Assembly (NCBI GenBank): GCA_037139415.1
Contig: JBAXGN010000025.1
Coordinates: 1 to 51,439 of the forward strand
DNA length: 51,439 bases
From: Verrucomicrobiota bacterium
Lineage (GTDB): Bacteria; Verrucomicrobiota; Verrucomicrobiia; Limisphaerales; Fontisphaeraceae
Reading direction: 5' to 3'
Made by a program: the position numbers and the translations under genes. The notes below the pieces were generated by a model. It had not been told where the DNA came from. It worked only from the letters and a program-made list of their open reading frames with translations, and made no database searches. Shown here piece by piece: positions 8,796 to 18,366 of this stretch (the stretch's first letter is position 1; each line of letters starts with the position of its first letter).

Positions 8796-9589
8796 CTGCG
8801 TGCGCCATCCGTCAGGGGAAACTTGCGCAGCCCAGTGCGCTGGAGCAGGGCCAGCGCCACGAACCGCGGGTTGTTTTTGAAGTATCGGCGCCACAGCCGG
8901 CGGGGTTCCCGGCACATCCGGTAGAACCATTCCAAGCCGCTCCGCTGGATCCAGCGCGGCGCTTGGGCCACTCGCCCGGTGTGAAAATCAAACGCCGCCC
9001 CCACCCCAATCATCAGGGTCACCGGCAGTTTGGGCAAATAGTGAGCCATGAACCTTTCTTGTTTCGGCGTGCTCAAGCCCACCCACAGGATGTCCGGTCG
9101 GGACTGTTCGACTTGGCGGGCAAGCTCCGCCTCTTCAGCAGGGGTTAGGGGACGGAACGGCGGTTCATAAGTCCCCACCACTTGCACTCCCGGGAACCGG
9201 GCGGTCATGCGTTCTTTCAGGGCTGCCGCCACACCTTCAGCACCGCCATAGAAGAAATGCCGGACCCCGCGCGCGGCGGATTGGGAGAACACTTCCAGCA
9301 TCAAATCCGGTCCATAGACCCGGCTCATGTGTTTGAACCCGCTCAGTTTTCCCATCCAGACCATGGGCATGCCGTCCGGCGTGACCAGAAAGGCGCGGTT
9401 GTGGATGGTTTTCAGTTCGGGATCATCGTGCGATTCCATGACGCCATGCACGCCGGTGACGGTGATGTAACCCTTCCGGCGCCGGGCCACGGCCTCAAAG
9501 ATGGCCTCGCACGCCAGGGGTAGATTCATGGCGCTGACACCGACTCCCAACACGTTCACGCGATCAATAGTCATTCGGGTTTTGGTCAT
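8792..9589 (-). CDS. WecG/TagA/CpsF family glycosyltransferase
   Basis: 265 residues from ATG 9589 (an upstream TTG at 9613 and an internal ATG at 9574 are alternatives). The family core is clear: 'VNVLGVGVSAMN' at the start, 'TVTGVHGVMES', 'LVTPDGMPMVW' (TPDG motif with the conserved Asp), 'HFFYGGAEG', 'DILWVGLSTPKQE' and 'GVGAAFDFHTG'. Members add N-acetyl-D-mannosaminuronate, ManNAc or glucose to a lipid-linked acceptor in exopolysaccharide, teichoic acid or enterobacterial common antigen synthesis. The C-terminus is Arg-rich and probably membrane-associated. No other polysaccharide gene is adjacent in this window. Confidence 0.92.
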   Translation of the reverse strand: MTKTRMTIDRVNVLGVGVSAMNLPLACEAIFEAVARRRKGYITVTGVHGVMESHDDPELKTIHNRAFLVTPDGMPMVWMGKLSGFKHMSRVYGPDLMLEVFSQSAARGVRHFFYGGAEGVAAALKERMTARFPGVQVVGTYEPPFRPLTPAEEAELARQVEQSRPDILWVGLSTPKQERFMAHYLPKLPVTLMIGVGAAFDFHTGRVAQAPRWIQRSGLEWFYRMCREPRRLWRRYFKNNPRFVALALLQRTGLRKFPLTDGARS

Positions 9590-9741
9590 TTGCCGCAAGG
9601 ACTCACCGCTCAATCAAGTCCTGCGCAAGTGTTATCGCAAAGGGGGATCGGCTCCAAGCAGAAAGTCTGCCATCGGGGATGGCTCGTGGCCAGTCATGAG
9701 TATTTCTTGACTCCATCCCGTCTGCGCGCCATACCCATGCC

Positions 9742-9912
9742 ATGCAAAACATAACTCAAGCCGCCGGGTGGCGCCGCATCATCCCCGTCCCGGCGTGTCT
9801 GCTGGATCATGATGGTTGCCCCACGGGAAAAAGCCTGGCGGTGACGGAGGGCCGGTTCACAGTGGACGGCGCGCGCGATCAAACTCCGTATTACGAAGTG
9901 ACGGTGGAATAA
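9742..9912 (+). pseudogene. Possible C-terminal gene fragment (56 codons)
   Basis: A short frame with protein-like composition that ends 'FTVDGARDQTPYYEVTVE'. It reads like the last beta-strands of a larger secreted or carbohydrate-active protein whose front part is missing. No signal peptide or clear ribosome site is present. It could also be a genuine small gene upstream of the membrane protein at 9928. Low certainty. Confidence 0.3.
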
Positions 9913-9927
9913 GCACGGAGAGCCGCA

Positions 9928-10407
9928 ATGCAATTACTGCCGCATTCGAAAGAAAAATGGCTCGATCTGACCCTGCTGCCGGTGAAAGTGTGTTTGGTTG
10001 TTTCTGTCATGGCACTCGTTCTTAACCTCCCATTCAGCAGACTTGTTATCTATGATTGTTGGCTTGTGTCAGTTCCGGTGCTCATGGTTGGAGTTCTGCT
10101 GCAGGTTATTTTTCGCCGGGTTGGTGAGGCCTTGTGGACTTTGTTAATTTTGGGATTTTGCCTGCTATTACTAAATTGGGCAGACTGGGCGCAGACAATT
10201 TTTCTAACGCTCATTTTAGCCGCTTGGCTTATATGGCGTTGGGCTCAGATATTCGAACGACCTGCAGCGACAAGTGAGGAGCCGATCGAATGTCTCAAAT
10301 GCCGCACGATCATGCCCAGCGGGGAATCCAAATGTTTGCACTGTGGCTGGACTTATAAGATCGAGGATAACCCCCGGACAAAGAACCCTAATGCCGATGG
10401 TGGATAA
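9928..10407 (+). CDS. Membrane protein with C-terminal zinc ribbon
   Basis: 159 residues. Three to four hydrophobic segments fill residues ~10-110 ('VCLVVSVMALVLNL', 'VSVPVLMVGVLLQVIF', 'ALWTLLILGFCLLLL', 'IFLTLILAAWLIW'). A cytoplasmic tail follows with 'ECLKCRTIMPSGESKCLHCGW', a CxxC-x(n)-CxxC zinc ribbon. Function is unknown; such tails are common on small membrane proteins. The gene begins 15 bases after the fragment at 9742-9912. Confidence 0.7.
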   Translation: MQLLPHSKEKWLDLTLLPVKVCLVVSVMALVLNLPFSRLVIYDCWLVSVPVLMVGVLLQVIFRRVGEALWTLLILGFCLLLLNWADWAQTIFLTLILAAWLIWRWAQIFERPAATSEEPIECLKCRTIMPSGESKCLHCGWTYKIEDNPRTKNPNADGG

Positions 10408-10429
10408 GAAAATCCGAAGTTCGCAAAGC

Positions 10430-10457
10430 TTGACACCCGACACCATGGGCCTACTCT
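10430..10457 (+). promoter_or_regulatory. Possible promoter of the DUF1080-like gene
   Basis: TTGACA at 10430-10435 and TACTCT at 10452-10457, spacer 16, about 25 bases before the ATG at 10483. The consensus -35 box makes it credible. Prediction by eye. Confidence 0.45.
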
Positions 10458-10482
10458 GCCGCTGAAATACGACCAAGCTATT

Positions 10483-11211
10483 ATGAAAGCGATCCTGTTC
10501 ACGGCGTGCGCCCTGTGCGTGTCACTGCACCTTAACGCGGCGGATCAGCCGCTGCTGGCCACCCCCGGCAAAGTCATCTACGAGAATAAGCTCGATGCCG
10601 CCCCGGGCGCTCCATGGAAATCCGCCAAGGGCCAGTGGGAACTGGCGAACGGCGTGTGGCGCGGAGCGGAAAAGCCCGAGGACAACCACGGCGCGGTCAC
10701 CCGCCTGCCCAACCAGTTGGCGGATTTTGTCATCGAATACGAGTTCAAGTTCGAGGGGGGCAAATCCACCAGCCTGACCATCAACGCCACCAAGGATCAC
10801 ATGGCGCGCATCATGATCACGCCCAAGTCCGTCGCCATTCAGAAGGATGACAATGATCACGACGGCCCGGACAAGGCGGTGGTCTTCGCCCGTTTCCTCG
10901 CGGATTTCGCGCCCGGCACCTGGCATAAGGTGCGCATGGAGATGGTGGGGGATATGATGCTGGGCAAGGTGGACGACCTGGCGGCCTGGGGGAGCAGCGA
11001 CCTCTTCAAGCAGGCCCGTGTGGCGCCCGGCTTCACCGTGGGCGGGCAGAGCGTGGACTTCCGCAACCTGGTCATCCGCGAGGCAACGCTCAACCCCGGC
11101 TGGGAAAACGTGAAGGACACCCTGCCCAAGCCCGGGGAGAAAGTGGCGGTGCCTGCGGCCCGCCCGGGCGCGGGCAAGGCCGGCAAAAAGGCCGGGGCGA
11201 AAAAGAACTGA
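10483..11211 (+). CDS. Secreted DUF1080-like (concanavalin-type) protein
   Basis: 242 residues with a Sec signal peptide ('MKAILFTACALCVSLHLNAA', cleavage near residue 20). The mature part is a beta-sandwich of the DUF1080/LamG-like kind: 'WKSAKGQWELANGVWRG', 'DFVIEYEFKFEGGKS', 'GTWHKVRMEMVGDMM' and 'DFRNLVIREA'. The tail after residue 215 is basic and Ala/Lys/Gly-rich ('GKAGKKAGAKKN') and probably disordered. Relatives act on or bind glycans (3-keto-disaccharide hydrolase is one annotation). I see no catalytic residues to assign activity. Confidence 0.75.
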   Translation: MKAILFTACALCVSLHLNAADQPLLATPGKVIYENKLDAAPGAPWKSAKGQWELANGVWRGAEKPEDNHGAVTRLPNQLADFVIEYEFKFEGGKSTSLTINATKDHMARIMITPKSVAIQKDDNDHDGPDKAVVFARFLADFAPGTWHKVRMEMVGDMMLGKVDDLAAWGSSDLFKQARVAPGFTVGGQSVDFRNLVIREATLNPGWENVKDTLPKPGEKVAVPAARPGAGKAGKKAGAKKN

Positions 11212-11277
11212 TGCTTATTCCAAAGTTCGAAATGCGAAACATTTCTATCTTGTCATTCAAGGAACATCCAAGAACAC

Positions 11278-13875
11278 TTGAATGGTATTGTGTGTGCATG
11301 GCTGGCCAACGGTTGCAGGCGGCCGGCCGGATGGTTTCTGGCTGGCCTGTTTTGGCTTTGTGCCACCTGCCAGGCGCAGGTGCTGTTTGATGCCACCAAG
11401 GCGGAGACGGCAGGCAACGCGGATTGGATCATTGATGGCGCCACCCAGCAGATTCCCTCCCCGTCCATCACCGGCATTACCACCAACAGCACGGAATCCT
11501 ATTGGAAAGGCGGCATCAGCGCGTGGGGTGTGGCGCTGGCCAAACTGCGCAACACGGGCCAATTGACGCTGCCCGGAAACGGCATCGAGACGCTGGTGTC
11601 CAGCGGCGCCATCACCTATGGTAGCGCGGCCAACGCGCAGGACCTCTCCAATTACCAGGTGTTCGTGGTGTGCGAGCCGAATTCGCCGTTCACGGCGGCG
11701 GAGAAAACCGCCATCCTGAACTTCGTCAAAAACGGTGGTGGATTATTCATGATCGCCGACCACAACGGTTCCGACCGCAATAACGACGGCTGGGATTCTC
11801 TGGAAGTCTGGAATGACCTGATGACCAACAATTCCGTGCAGCTCAATCCGTTCGGTTTTCGCTTCAATGCCAACACTGTGACGCCTACCAACGTGACGGT
11901 GGATGCCGCTGCCACCAATATGCTCACGCATGGCCTGGGTGGAAACGTGACCACCCTGGCGTTCAGTGCCGGCGCAACCATGACGATCAACAATTTCAGC
12001 GTGGCTTGCCCAGCAGTGTGGAACACGTCGAAAACCACCGATGTGATGGCACTCTACGGAACGTTCGGTGCGGGCCGGTTTGTGGCGGTAGGGGATAGTT
12101 CCGTGGTGGACGACGGCACCGGCACATCTGGCAAAACCCTTTATGATGGCTGGAGCGGCCCGGTGGATAACGGGTACCTGGCCATCAACGGGACGGTGTG
12201 GTTGGTGAACGGCAGCAGCAATGCGCTCGCGCCACCTGTGGTTGTCACCAGTGCGGCCAGTGCGGTGACCACGAATGCCGCTACGCTTAATGGCACCATC
12301 AATCCCAACGGCCAAACGGCGACGGCCTGGTTTGAGTATGGGCTGACGACTGCCTACGGCACCAATATTCTGCTTTCGGGCACCTACACCGGAGCCACCG
12401 CCCAAGCGGTAAGTACCAATCTATCCGGGCTGACGGCGGGAACCACCTACCATTTTCGCCTCACCGCCACCAATAAGTCGGGGACAGTCAGCGGCGCGGA
12501 TCAGGTTTTCACCACCGCAGCTTTGCCTACCCCGGATTTGACCATCACTAAAACGCATACCGCCGTTTTTAATCAAGGAGCCACCAACCTCACCTACACC
12601 ATCACCGTCACCAACCTCGGCACGTTGGGCACCACCGGCACCGTCAGTGTGGTGGATACGCTGCCAACCGGTCTCACCGCCACGGCCCTCACCGGGGATG
12701 GCTGGACGCTCAATCTCGGCACGCTTACCAGCACGCGCTCCGATTCCTTGGCGGCAGGTGCCGGTTACCCGCCCATCACGATCACCGTAACGGCGGCCAC
12801 CAACGCGCCCGGCAGCGTTACCAATCGCGCCACAGTTTCCGGCGGCGGGGATGTCATTACCGCGAATAACACCGCCGCTGATCCCACTACGATTTACCCG
12901 TCGGGCAGCGGTGGCACCTTCACCGGCATCCTGGCGGGTTGGGATGTTAGCGGGCTGACGAGTTTTGGCGTATCGCCTTTGGCACCGGTCACCAATGCCC
13001 CCAACCTCTCCATCACCGGCCTTACTCGGGGCGGTGGAGTGACCAACACATCTACCGCGGCCGCCCGCGCTTGGGGCGGCAATGGGTTTGACTCCACCAA
13101 CGCCGCCCAAGCCATCACCAGTAATGAAGTGGCCACCTGCGCATTGGCGGCTTATCCGGGTTACCGGGTTTCGTATTCTTCGATCACCCGGCTGGATTAC
13201 CGTCGTTCCAATTCTGGTCCTGCCTATGGGCTCCTGCAATTCCAAGTGGGTTCGGGTCCTTTCCTGGATCTGACCAATCTCAATTATTCCTCCTCTGCCA
13301 ACAGTGGCGCCTCCCTCGGACCATTTGACCTTTCCGGCATTGCCGCGCTGCAAAATGTCGGGGCGGGCACCAACGTCACCTTTCGCATCGTCAACTGGGG
13401 CGCTACGAGTTCGGGCGGCACTTGGTATATATTCGATGTGGCGACCAGCACCGCGCCCGATTTTGCCATCCAGGGAACCATCGCGCCGGTGTTGACCCCG
13501 GCAGAAGCGTGGCGGCTGCAATGGTTCGGCACCACCAACGACACCGGTACCGCTGCTGACACCTATGTGGCCACCAGTGACGGCATGCCCAATCTGCTTA
13601 AGTATGCGCTGGGTTTGAATCCGCTGACCGTCAGCACCAATCCCGTCATTGGCAATTTTGACTCCGGCTATCTGCGGCTCTCGCTGCCCAAAAACGCGAC
13701 CGCGACTGACTTGATTTTCACAGTGGAAGCGACGGGGGACCTCCTTACGCCGGCTTGGACTACCAACGGGACCACGGTGGAACAAAACACCGCCAACCGC
13801 CTCCAGGTCCGCGATAACGCCCCGCTCGGCTCGGCTCCCCGGCGCTTCATGCGCCTGCATGTCACCCGGCCGTAG
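11278..13875 (+). CDS. Large secreted multidomain surface protein (GATase-like, Fn3-like and DUF11 domains)
   Basis: Up to 865 residues from a TTG at 11278 (GTG 11290 is an alternative); a hydrophobic signal segment ends '...CATCQAQ'. Domains in order: an N-terminal region (~35-315) with 'FVVCEPNSPFTAAEKTAILNF' and 'GGGLFMIADHNGSD', like glutamine-amidotransferase-fold or ThuA-like domains; a fibronectin-type strand set (~320-410, 'AATLNGTINPNGQTATAWFE'); a DUF11 repeat (~418-540, 'DLTITKTHTAVFNQGATNLT' to 'VTNRATVSGGGD'); a beta-rich region; and a C-terminal module with 'MPNLLKYALGLNPLT' ending 'RRFMRLHV', common in Verrucomicrobiota secreted proteins. It is rich in Thr/Asn/Gly, as expected for an exported protein. 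Probably cell-surface or extracellular; function unknown. Confidence 0.82.
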   Translation: MNGIVCAWLANGCRRPAGWFLAGLFWLCATCQAQVLFDATKAETAGNADWIIDGATQQIPSPSITGITTNSTESYWKGGISAWGVALAKLRNTGQLTLPGNGIETLVSSGAITYGSAANAQDLSNYQVFVVCEPNSPFTAAEKTAILNFVKNGGGLFMIADHNGSDRNNDGWDSLEVWNDLMTNNSVQLNPFGFRFNANTVTPTNVTVDAAATNMLTHGLGGNVTTLAFSAGATMTINNFSVACPAVWNTSKTTDVMALYGTFGAGRFVAVGDSSVVDDGTGTSGKTLYDGWSGPVDNGYLAINGTVWLVNGSSNALAPPVVVTSAASAVTTNAATLNGTINPNGQTATAWFEYGLTTAYGTNILLSGTYTGATAQAVSTNLSGLTAGTTYHFRLTATNKSGTVSGADQVFTTAALPTPDLTITKTHTAVFNQGATNLTYTITVTNLGTLGTTGTVSVVDTLPTGLTATALTGDGWTLNLGTLTSTRSDSLAAGAGYPPITITVTAATNAPGSVTNRATVSGGGDVITANNTAADPTTIYPSGSGGTFTGILAGWDVSGLTSFGVSPLAPVTNAPNLSITGLTRGGGVTNTSTAAARAWGGNGFDSTNAAQAITSNEVATCALAAYPGYRVSYSSITRLDYRRSNSGPAYGLLQFQVGSGPFLDLTNLNYSSSANSGASLGPFDLSGIAALQNVGAGTNVTFRIVNWGATSSGGTWYIFDVATSTAPDFAIQGTIAPVLTPAEAWRLQWFGTTNDTGTAADTYVATSDGMPNLLKYALGLNPLTVSTNPVIGNFDSGYLRLSLPKNATATDLIFTVEATGDLLTPAWTTNGTTVEQNTANRLQVRDNAPLGSAPRRFMRLHVTRP

Positions 13876-13960
13876 GCGTTGCGCCTCGTACCAACCTGCA
13901 AAAGGCTTTCGGTTCGCGTGAGTCACGGCTCGACATTCATCCGCCTGCGCGGCACCATGG

Positions 13961-15214
13961 TTGTGCGTGCCGCCAACCATCGAAAATGCACTACTCGCCG
14001 CCCGCGTTCCGCGCCTTCGTCTGCGCGTCACGACGGTGGCGGAAACCATGCTGCGCTCTGGCCATCCCTGGCTGTTTGCGGACAGTGTCCGCAGTCAAAA
14101 CCGAGATGGCCAGATGGGCGAACTGGGTGTTGTCTATGATCGGAACGACCGGTTCATGGCCGTTGGCTTGTTCGATCCGGATTCGCCGTTGCGCCTGCGC
14201 GTGCTGCATCTGGGCAAACCCGTGACGCTGGATGCCGCCTGGTGGCGGCAGCACTTGCAGCAAACGCTCGCGCGGCGGTACGCGCTGTTTGACGCGCAAA
14301 CGACCGGGTTCCGATGGATTCACGGGGAAAATGATCATTGGCCGGGTCTGGTGCTGGACCGCTACAGCGATGTGCTCGTGCTCAAGCTTTACACGGCGGC
14401 GTGGCTGCCCCGGCTGAACGAGGTGGCCGGTTTGATTCAGGAAGCGCTCCACCCGGCCCGCCTGGTGCTGCGCCTCAGCCGGAATATCCAAGCCAACGCG
14501 CAGCAATGCTTTCACGTGGAAGACGGGCAATTACTCTTTGGGGAACCGTTGACCAGTCAACCCGTGTTTCTCGAAAACGGGCTGCGCTTTGAAGCGGATG
14601 TGGTCCGGGGTCAAAAAACCGGTTTTTTCCTGGACCAACGGGAAAACCGGCGGCGGGTTGGCGCTCTCTCACGCGGGGCGGAGGTGCTGAACGCGTTCAG
14701 TTTTTCTGGTGGTTTCTCACTCTACGCGGCGGCGGGCGGCGCCAAGTCCGCCACCGACCTCGACATCAGCCGTCACGCGTTGGCGGCGGGACGCCGGAAC
14801 TTTGCGCTCAACCAGTCCGTATCGGCGGTGGCGCAATGCCGGCATGAGGGGCTGGCGGTGGATGTGTTTGCCTGGCTGACGCAAAACCGGGCGCGGCAAT
14901 TCGATCTGATCATCCTCGACCCACCCTCGCTGGCCAAGCGCGAGTCGGAACGCGCCGGGGCAATCGAGGCCTACGGACGGCTGGCGGCCGACGCCCTCCG
15001 TTCGCTCCGCCCCGGCGGGGTCCTGGCGGCCGCCTCCTGTTCGGCGCATGTTTCGGCCCCGGAATTTTTTGAGGCGGTCCGCCAGGCCGCATACCATTCG
15101 GGACGGGCCTTTGCGGAAATGGAAACCACCGCGCATCCGCCGGATCATCCGGCCACCTTCGCCGAGGCGCACTATTTGAAATGCATTTACCTGCGGATGG
15201 CCGGGCGGCATTAA
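13961..15214 (+). CDS. rlmI: Class I SAM-dependent rRNA methyltransferase, RlmI-like
   Basis: 417 residues from a TTG at 13961 (GTG 13967 possible). An N-terminal PUA-like domain opens with '[19 protein letters not shown]'. The central EEHEE-type region leads to '[14 protein letters not shown]', the SAM-binding '[20 protein letters not shown]', the acidic 'ATDLDIS', and the catalytic '[12 protein letters not shown]', followed by 'AAASCSAHV', whose Cys fits an RNA m5C methyltransferase. The layout matches RlmI (23S rRNA m5C1962). The weak start codon and lack of an obvious ribosome site leave the N-terminus uncertain by a few residues. The next gene begins 16 bases downstream. Confidence 0.9.
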   Translation: MCVPPTIENALLAARVPRLRLRVTTVAETMLRSGHPWLFADSVRSQNRDGQMGELGVVYDRNDRFMAVGLFDPDSPLRLRVLHLGKPVTLDAAWWRQHLQQTLARRYALFDAQTTGFRWIHGENDHWPGLVLDRYSDVLVLKLYTAAWLPRLNEVAGLIQEALHPARLVLRLSRNIQANAQQCFHVEDGQLLFGEPLTSQPVFLENGLRFEADVVRGQKTGFFLDQRENRRRVGALSRGAEVLNAFSFSGGFSLYAAAGGAKSATDLDISRHALAAGRRNFALNQSVSAVAQCRHEGLAVDVFAWLTQNRARQFDLIILDPPSLAKRESERAGAIEAYGRLAADALRSLRPGGVLAAASCSAHVSAPEFFEAVRQAAYHSGRAFAEMETTAHPPDHPATFAEAHYLKCIYLRMAGRH

Positions 15215-15230
15215 TGGGAGCACCTTTTGA

Positions 15231-16073
15231 ATGAAATACTGTCACCACCACCGGGTCTCTGCGGCGGCAGCCATTTTCCAGGCGGTGCTGTTGGGATGGC
15301 TGACGGCATGTGTTCCCTGCCGGGCGGCGGAGAAATTGCCTGCGGTGAAAGAGATATTAAACCGGATGATCGAACGGGCCTCGGCCATCGCCCGGGCTGA
15401 GCGCGGGCCGCAGTACACGTATGATAAACATGCCTTGCGCGAACAGTTGGATGAAAACGGGGAAACCATCAAATCCGAGGAGCGTTTTTACCAAGTCAGG
15501 CTAGTGGCTGGTTTTCCCTTTGATCGGCTGGTAAAAATCCAAGGCCGGGAACTTACCAGTGACGAATTGAAGCAGGAGCGGCAGAAGGAGGAAAAGTTCC
15601 AACAAAAGGTATCGGCGCGCAACCTGAAAAAAATGGCAGCCAAGAAAGAGGGTTGGGTGACGGCCCAATTGCTGGAACGGTATCAGTTCACCGTCAAGGA
15701 ACGTGTGATCCTAAACAATCGCCCGACCCTGGTGCTCACGTTCAAACCACGGGAGGGCGAGCTTCCCACCAAAAATTTCATGGATAACATTCTGAATCAA
15801 GTGAGCGGCACCACGTGGGTTGACGAAGAGGATGCGGATGCAGCCAAACTGACTTCGACGCTTCAAGGCTCCGTGTCGCTGGGGTTGTTCGGCGTTCTGG
15901 GGTCGCTGAACCAATGCGAGTTTTGCCTGGAGCGCCAGCGCATGCCGGACGGCACATGGGTGAACGTGCGGCAGGTCGTGCAGATCAATTGCCGGAAACT
16001 GGCCAGCACCATGCGCTTTCGGAACACGGAAAAAAGCAGCGGGTTCAAATTGGATTCGGCGGCCTCAAAGTAG
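15231..16073 (+). CDS. Secreted protein of unknown function, LolA/outer-membrane-sorting-like size and fold
   Basis: 280 residues with a signal peptide ('AAAIFQAVLLGWLTACVPCRAA'). The mature protein starts with a helical Arg/Glu-rich stretch, then alternating strands ('ERFYQVRLVAGFPFDRLVKI', 'YQFTVKERVILNNRPTLVLTF', 'SGTTWVDEEDADAAKL', 'VNVRQVVQINCRKL'). That pattern resembles periplasmic lipoprotein-sorting (LolA/LppX-like) folds found in Acidobacteriota and Verrucomicrobiota hypothetical proteins. A Cys in the signal region is not in a clear lipobox. Probably periplasmic; function not assignable. Confidence 0.65.
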   Translation: MKYCHHHRVSAAAAIFQAVLLGWLTACVPCRAAEKLPAVKEILNRMIERASAIARAERGPQYTYDKHALREQLDENGETIKSEERFYQVRLVAGFPFDRLVKIQGRELTSDELKQERQKEEKFQQKVSARNLKKMAAKKEGWVTAQLLERYQFTVKERVILNNRPTLVLTFKPREGELPTKNFMDNILNQVSGTTWVDEEDADAAKLTSTLQGSVSLGLFGVLGSLNQCEFCLERQRMPDGTWVNVRQVVQINCRKLASTMRFRNTEKSSGFKLDSAASK

Positions 16074-16344
16074 CATAAGCGCACGCTCCCTCTCCAGGCC
16101 CCCCCCGCATCCCGTCTTTCTCTCCCTTCGGGGCGAAGGTGCCCGCAGGGCGGTTGAGGGGGAGGGATTGGTTCAGGGGGGCAAAGAGCGGAATCTGGTT
16201 TCGGGTAATTCTCACTTAACTTCTGTATGCGACTGATGACTTGATGACTGATAACTGGTCACTCAAATTTTACCTCCCGGCGGCAACCGTGTTTTCAAAT
16301 CCTGTGATAGCGTGTTTATGTAATTAAAACATTAACATTATTAT
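16074..16344. repeat. Gene-free spacer with repeat-like tracts
   Basis: It contains 'CTCTCCCTTCGGGGCGAAGG' and a following 'GCCCGCAGGGCGGTTGAGG' (GC-rich inverted tracts at ~16115-16170), then 'CTGATGACTTGATGACTGAT' and 'AACTGGTCACTC' at 16228-16264, the same style as the 'ACTGATAACTGCTCACTG' tract near 49.2 kb. The phage-like genes start right after it, so this is the left edge of that module. Confidence 0.5.
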
Positions 16345-16860
16345 ATGAACGACAAAATGAAAACGAAAGCGACACCGAATCCGATGACTACCGCCACCGA
16401 CCTTGCGGCATTGCCCGAACCCGCCCGCCTGCAATTGGCCGACGGCTGGCTCGCCGGCCTCTCCCACGCCGAACTCCAGGAAAACCTTCGCCGTGACTTT
16501 GACTGCGAACTCGCGCCGGAAGCATTCGCCAGGCTATTCGAGGAGTGCGTGCTGCCCCGGCTGCTGGACCGCCGCGCCCGCACCGCGCATACCGCCAAGC
16601 TGCTGGCCGCGCAGCCGTTGCCGGATGGCTTTGATGCCGCCCTGTTCGATCAGCTCAAGCAACGGCTCCTGGAACTAGCCCTGAACCCCGTGCTCAAACC
16701 GGCGGATATCCTGGCGCTCATGACCCTGTGGTTGAAGTACCGCGACCAGGAACTGGACCGCCAGAAACTGGAGCGCGAAGAACCCGGCTCACCCAAAGGC
16801 GAAGCCGGCATCCGCCCGGAAACCATGGCCTACATCGAGGAGAAACTGAAATTGATGTGA
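16345..16860 (+). CDS. Phage terminase small subunit-like protein (DUF3486/Mu gp27-like)
   Basis: 171 residues, all-helical, Ala/Leu/Arg-rich, with an early 'LADGWLAGLSHAELQENLRR' region resembling the helix-turn-helix of small terminases, and a Glu/Arg-rich C-terminus. Similarity is weak, but it lies just upstream of an unmistakable terminase large subunit, exactly where the small subunit is expected. It would recognise phage DNA and regulate packaging. An alternative ATG (16357) is present. Confidence 0.6.
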   Translation: MNDKMKTKATPNPMTTATDLAALPEPARLQLADGWLAGLSHAELQENLRRDFDCELAPEAFARLFEECVLPRLLDRRARTAHTAKLLAAQPLPDGFDAALFDQLKQRLLELALNPVLKPADILALMTLWLKYRDQELDRQKLEREEPGSPKGEAGIRPETMAYIEEKLKLM

Positions 16861-16865
16861 AGAAA

Positions 16866-16955
16866 AACCGAAATCCGAAGAACGAAAACCGAAGAAATTT
16901 GGTTCGAAATTCGGGCTTCTTTCGGGCTTCGGTTTTCGACATTCGGATTTAATCA
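16866..16955. repeat. Inverted repeat between terminase genes
   Basis: 'ATCCGAAGAACGAAAACCG' (about 16872-16890) is partly mirrored by 'CTTCGGTTTTCGACATTCGG' (about 16928-16947), so the transcript could fold on itself. The same 'CCGAAATCCGAA' vocabulary recurs at 28.98 and 30.77 kb, marking a dispersed family. Confidence 0.55.
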
Positions 16956-16971
16956 ATAACTTCAAAGACGT

Positions 16972-18330
16972 ATGAAACCTAACTTTGCTTCTGACACGTC
17001 CCTTTCTGGTCTCTGGCATTTCCTGCCTTATCAACTCCGCTGGCTGCGCGACGGTTCACGCCTGAAGATCATGGAGAAATCGCGCCAGATCGGGCTCTCG
17101 TATGCCACCGCCTATTCCGCCGTGCGTCGCGCCGCCGCGCACGATGCCCGGCTGGATGTCTGGGTGAGTTCGCGCGATGAATTCCAAGCCAAACTATTTC
17201 TCCAGGATTGCAAGCAATGGGCCGACTTGTTGTGGCATGTGGCCGTGGATCTGGGAATTCGCCTGCTGGAGGGTGACTCCCGTGCCTCCGCCTACACACT
17301 TCAGTTCGCCAACGGCCGCTGCATTTATTCGCTTTCTTCCAACCCCAACGCGCTGGCTGGCAAACGCGGGCATGTGATTCTGGATGAGTTCGCGCTGCAC
17401 CAGGATCAGGCGCTGCTGTATCGCGTGGCCAAACCGGTCACGCTTTGGGGCGGTCAGCTTGAAATCATCAGCACGCATCGCGGCGCCAACAGCCTGTTCA
17501 ACCGGCTGCTGCTCGATATCCAATCCGGCAAGGCCAGCGCCGGATGGTCGCATCACCGCGTCACGCTGGCGGACGCCGCCGCCCAGGGATTGGTGGACCG
17601 CATCAACCGTAAAAACAACGGTGAAGAAACACCCGAATCATTTGTGCAGCGGCTACATTCCGAGTGCCTCAGCGAGGATGAATGGCTGCAGGAATATTGC
17701 TGCACCCCCGCCAATGAGCAGTGCGGCTTCCTCACCGGTGAACTCATCACCGCCTGCGAGGAACCGGATGCCGGCGCGACCACATGGTCCCTCGAACAGT
17801 TGCGGATGGCGCGGAACCCGCTGTATCTCGGCGTGGACGTGGGCCGCAAGCATGACCTCACCGTACTCGACGTCGGCGAGTTGATCGGCGACGTGATGCA
17901 TGACCGCTTTCGGCTGGTGCTGGAACACCGCAGCTTTGACGAGATCGAACACTGGCTCTGGCGCTTGCTGGAATTGTCCCGGCTTCAGCGTGCCTGCCTG
18001 GACGCCACCGGCATGGGCCTGCAATTGGCGGAGCGCGCCCAAAAACGGTTCGGCTGGAAAGTCGAACCGATCACCTTCACCGCGCCGCTCAAGGAGCAAC
18101 TGGCCTACGTGGTGCGCACCGGCCTGGAGCAGCGCCGGCTGCGCCTGGCCTGCGATCCCGCCCTGCGCGAGGATTTGCTGGCCGTGCGCAAGGAGGTCAC
18201 TACTGCCGGAACCTTGCGCTTCAATGGCGATGCCAGCGATGGTCATTGCGACCGCTTCTGGGCGCTCGCGTTGCGCCAGCACGCCGCCGCCCGCACCAAT
18301 GCCTTTGCCCGTCCCATGTTTCTCGATTAA
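16972..18330 (+). CDS. Phage terminase large subunit (Mu gp28-like)
   Basis: 452 residues. The N-terminal ATPase has a terminase-type Walker A ('MEKSRQIGLSYAT', residues ~27-39) and Walker B ('GHVILDEFALH'), with a coupling motif 'LEIISTHRG'. The C-terminal nuclease begins with 'YLGVDVGRKHDLTVLDV' (first catalytic Asp of the RNase H-like fold), then 'LDATGMG' and the late acidic 'DASDGHCDRFWALAL'. Together these cut and pump DNA into proheads. The catalytic residues appear intact. It precedes the portal gene by 36 bases. Confidence 0.93.
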   Translation: MKPNFASDTSLSGLWHFLPYQLRWLRDGSRLKIMEKSRQIGLSYATAYSAVRRAAAHDARLDVWVSSRDEFQAKLFLQDCKQWADLLWHVAVDLGIRLLEGDSRASAYTLQFANGRCIYSLSSNPNALAGKRGHVILDEFALHQDQALLYRVAKPVTLWGGQLEIISTHRGANSLFNRLLLDIQSGKASAGWSHHRVTLADAAAQGLVDRINRKNNGEETPESFVQRLHSECLSEDEWLQEYCCTPANEQCGFLTGELITACEEPDAGATTWSLEQLRMARNPLYLGVDVGRKHDLTVLDVGELIGDVMHDRFRLVLEHRSFDEIEHWLWRLLELSRLQRACLDATGMGLQLAERAQKRFGWKVEPITFTAPLKEQLAYVVRTGLEQRRLRLACDPALREDLLAVRKEVTTAGTLRFNGDASDGHCDRFWALALRQHAAARTNAFARPMFLD

Positions 18331-18366
18331 CCAAACCAACCAACCTAACCTTAACCTCAAATCCTT

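Noticed and set aside
12421-14049. 542-residue open frame on - opposite the large secreted protein
   Set aside because: Antisense shadow of a domain-bearing protein; no motif, and Gly/Arg-rich low-complexity content.
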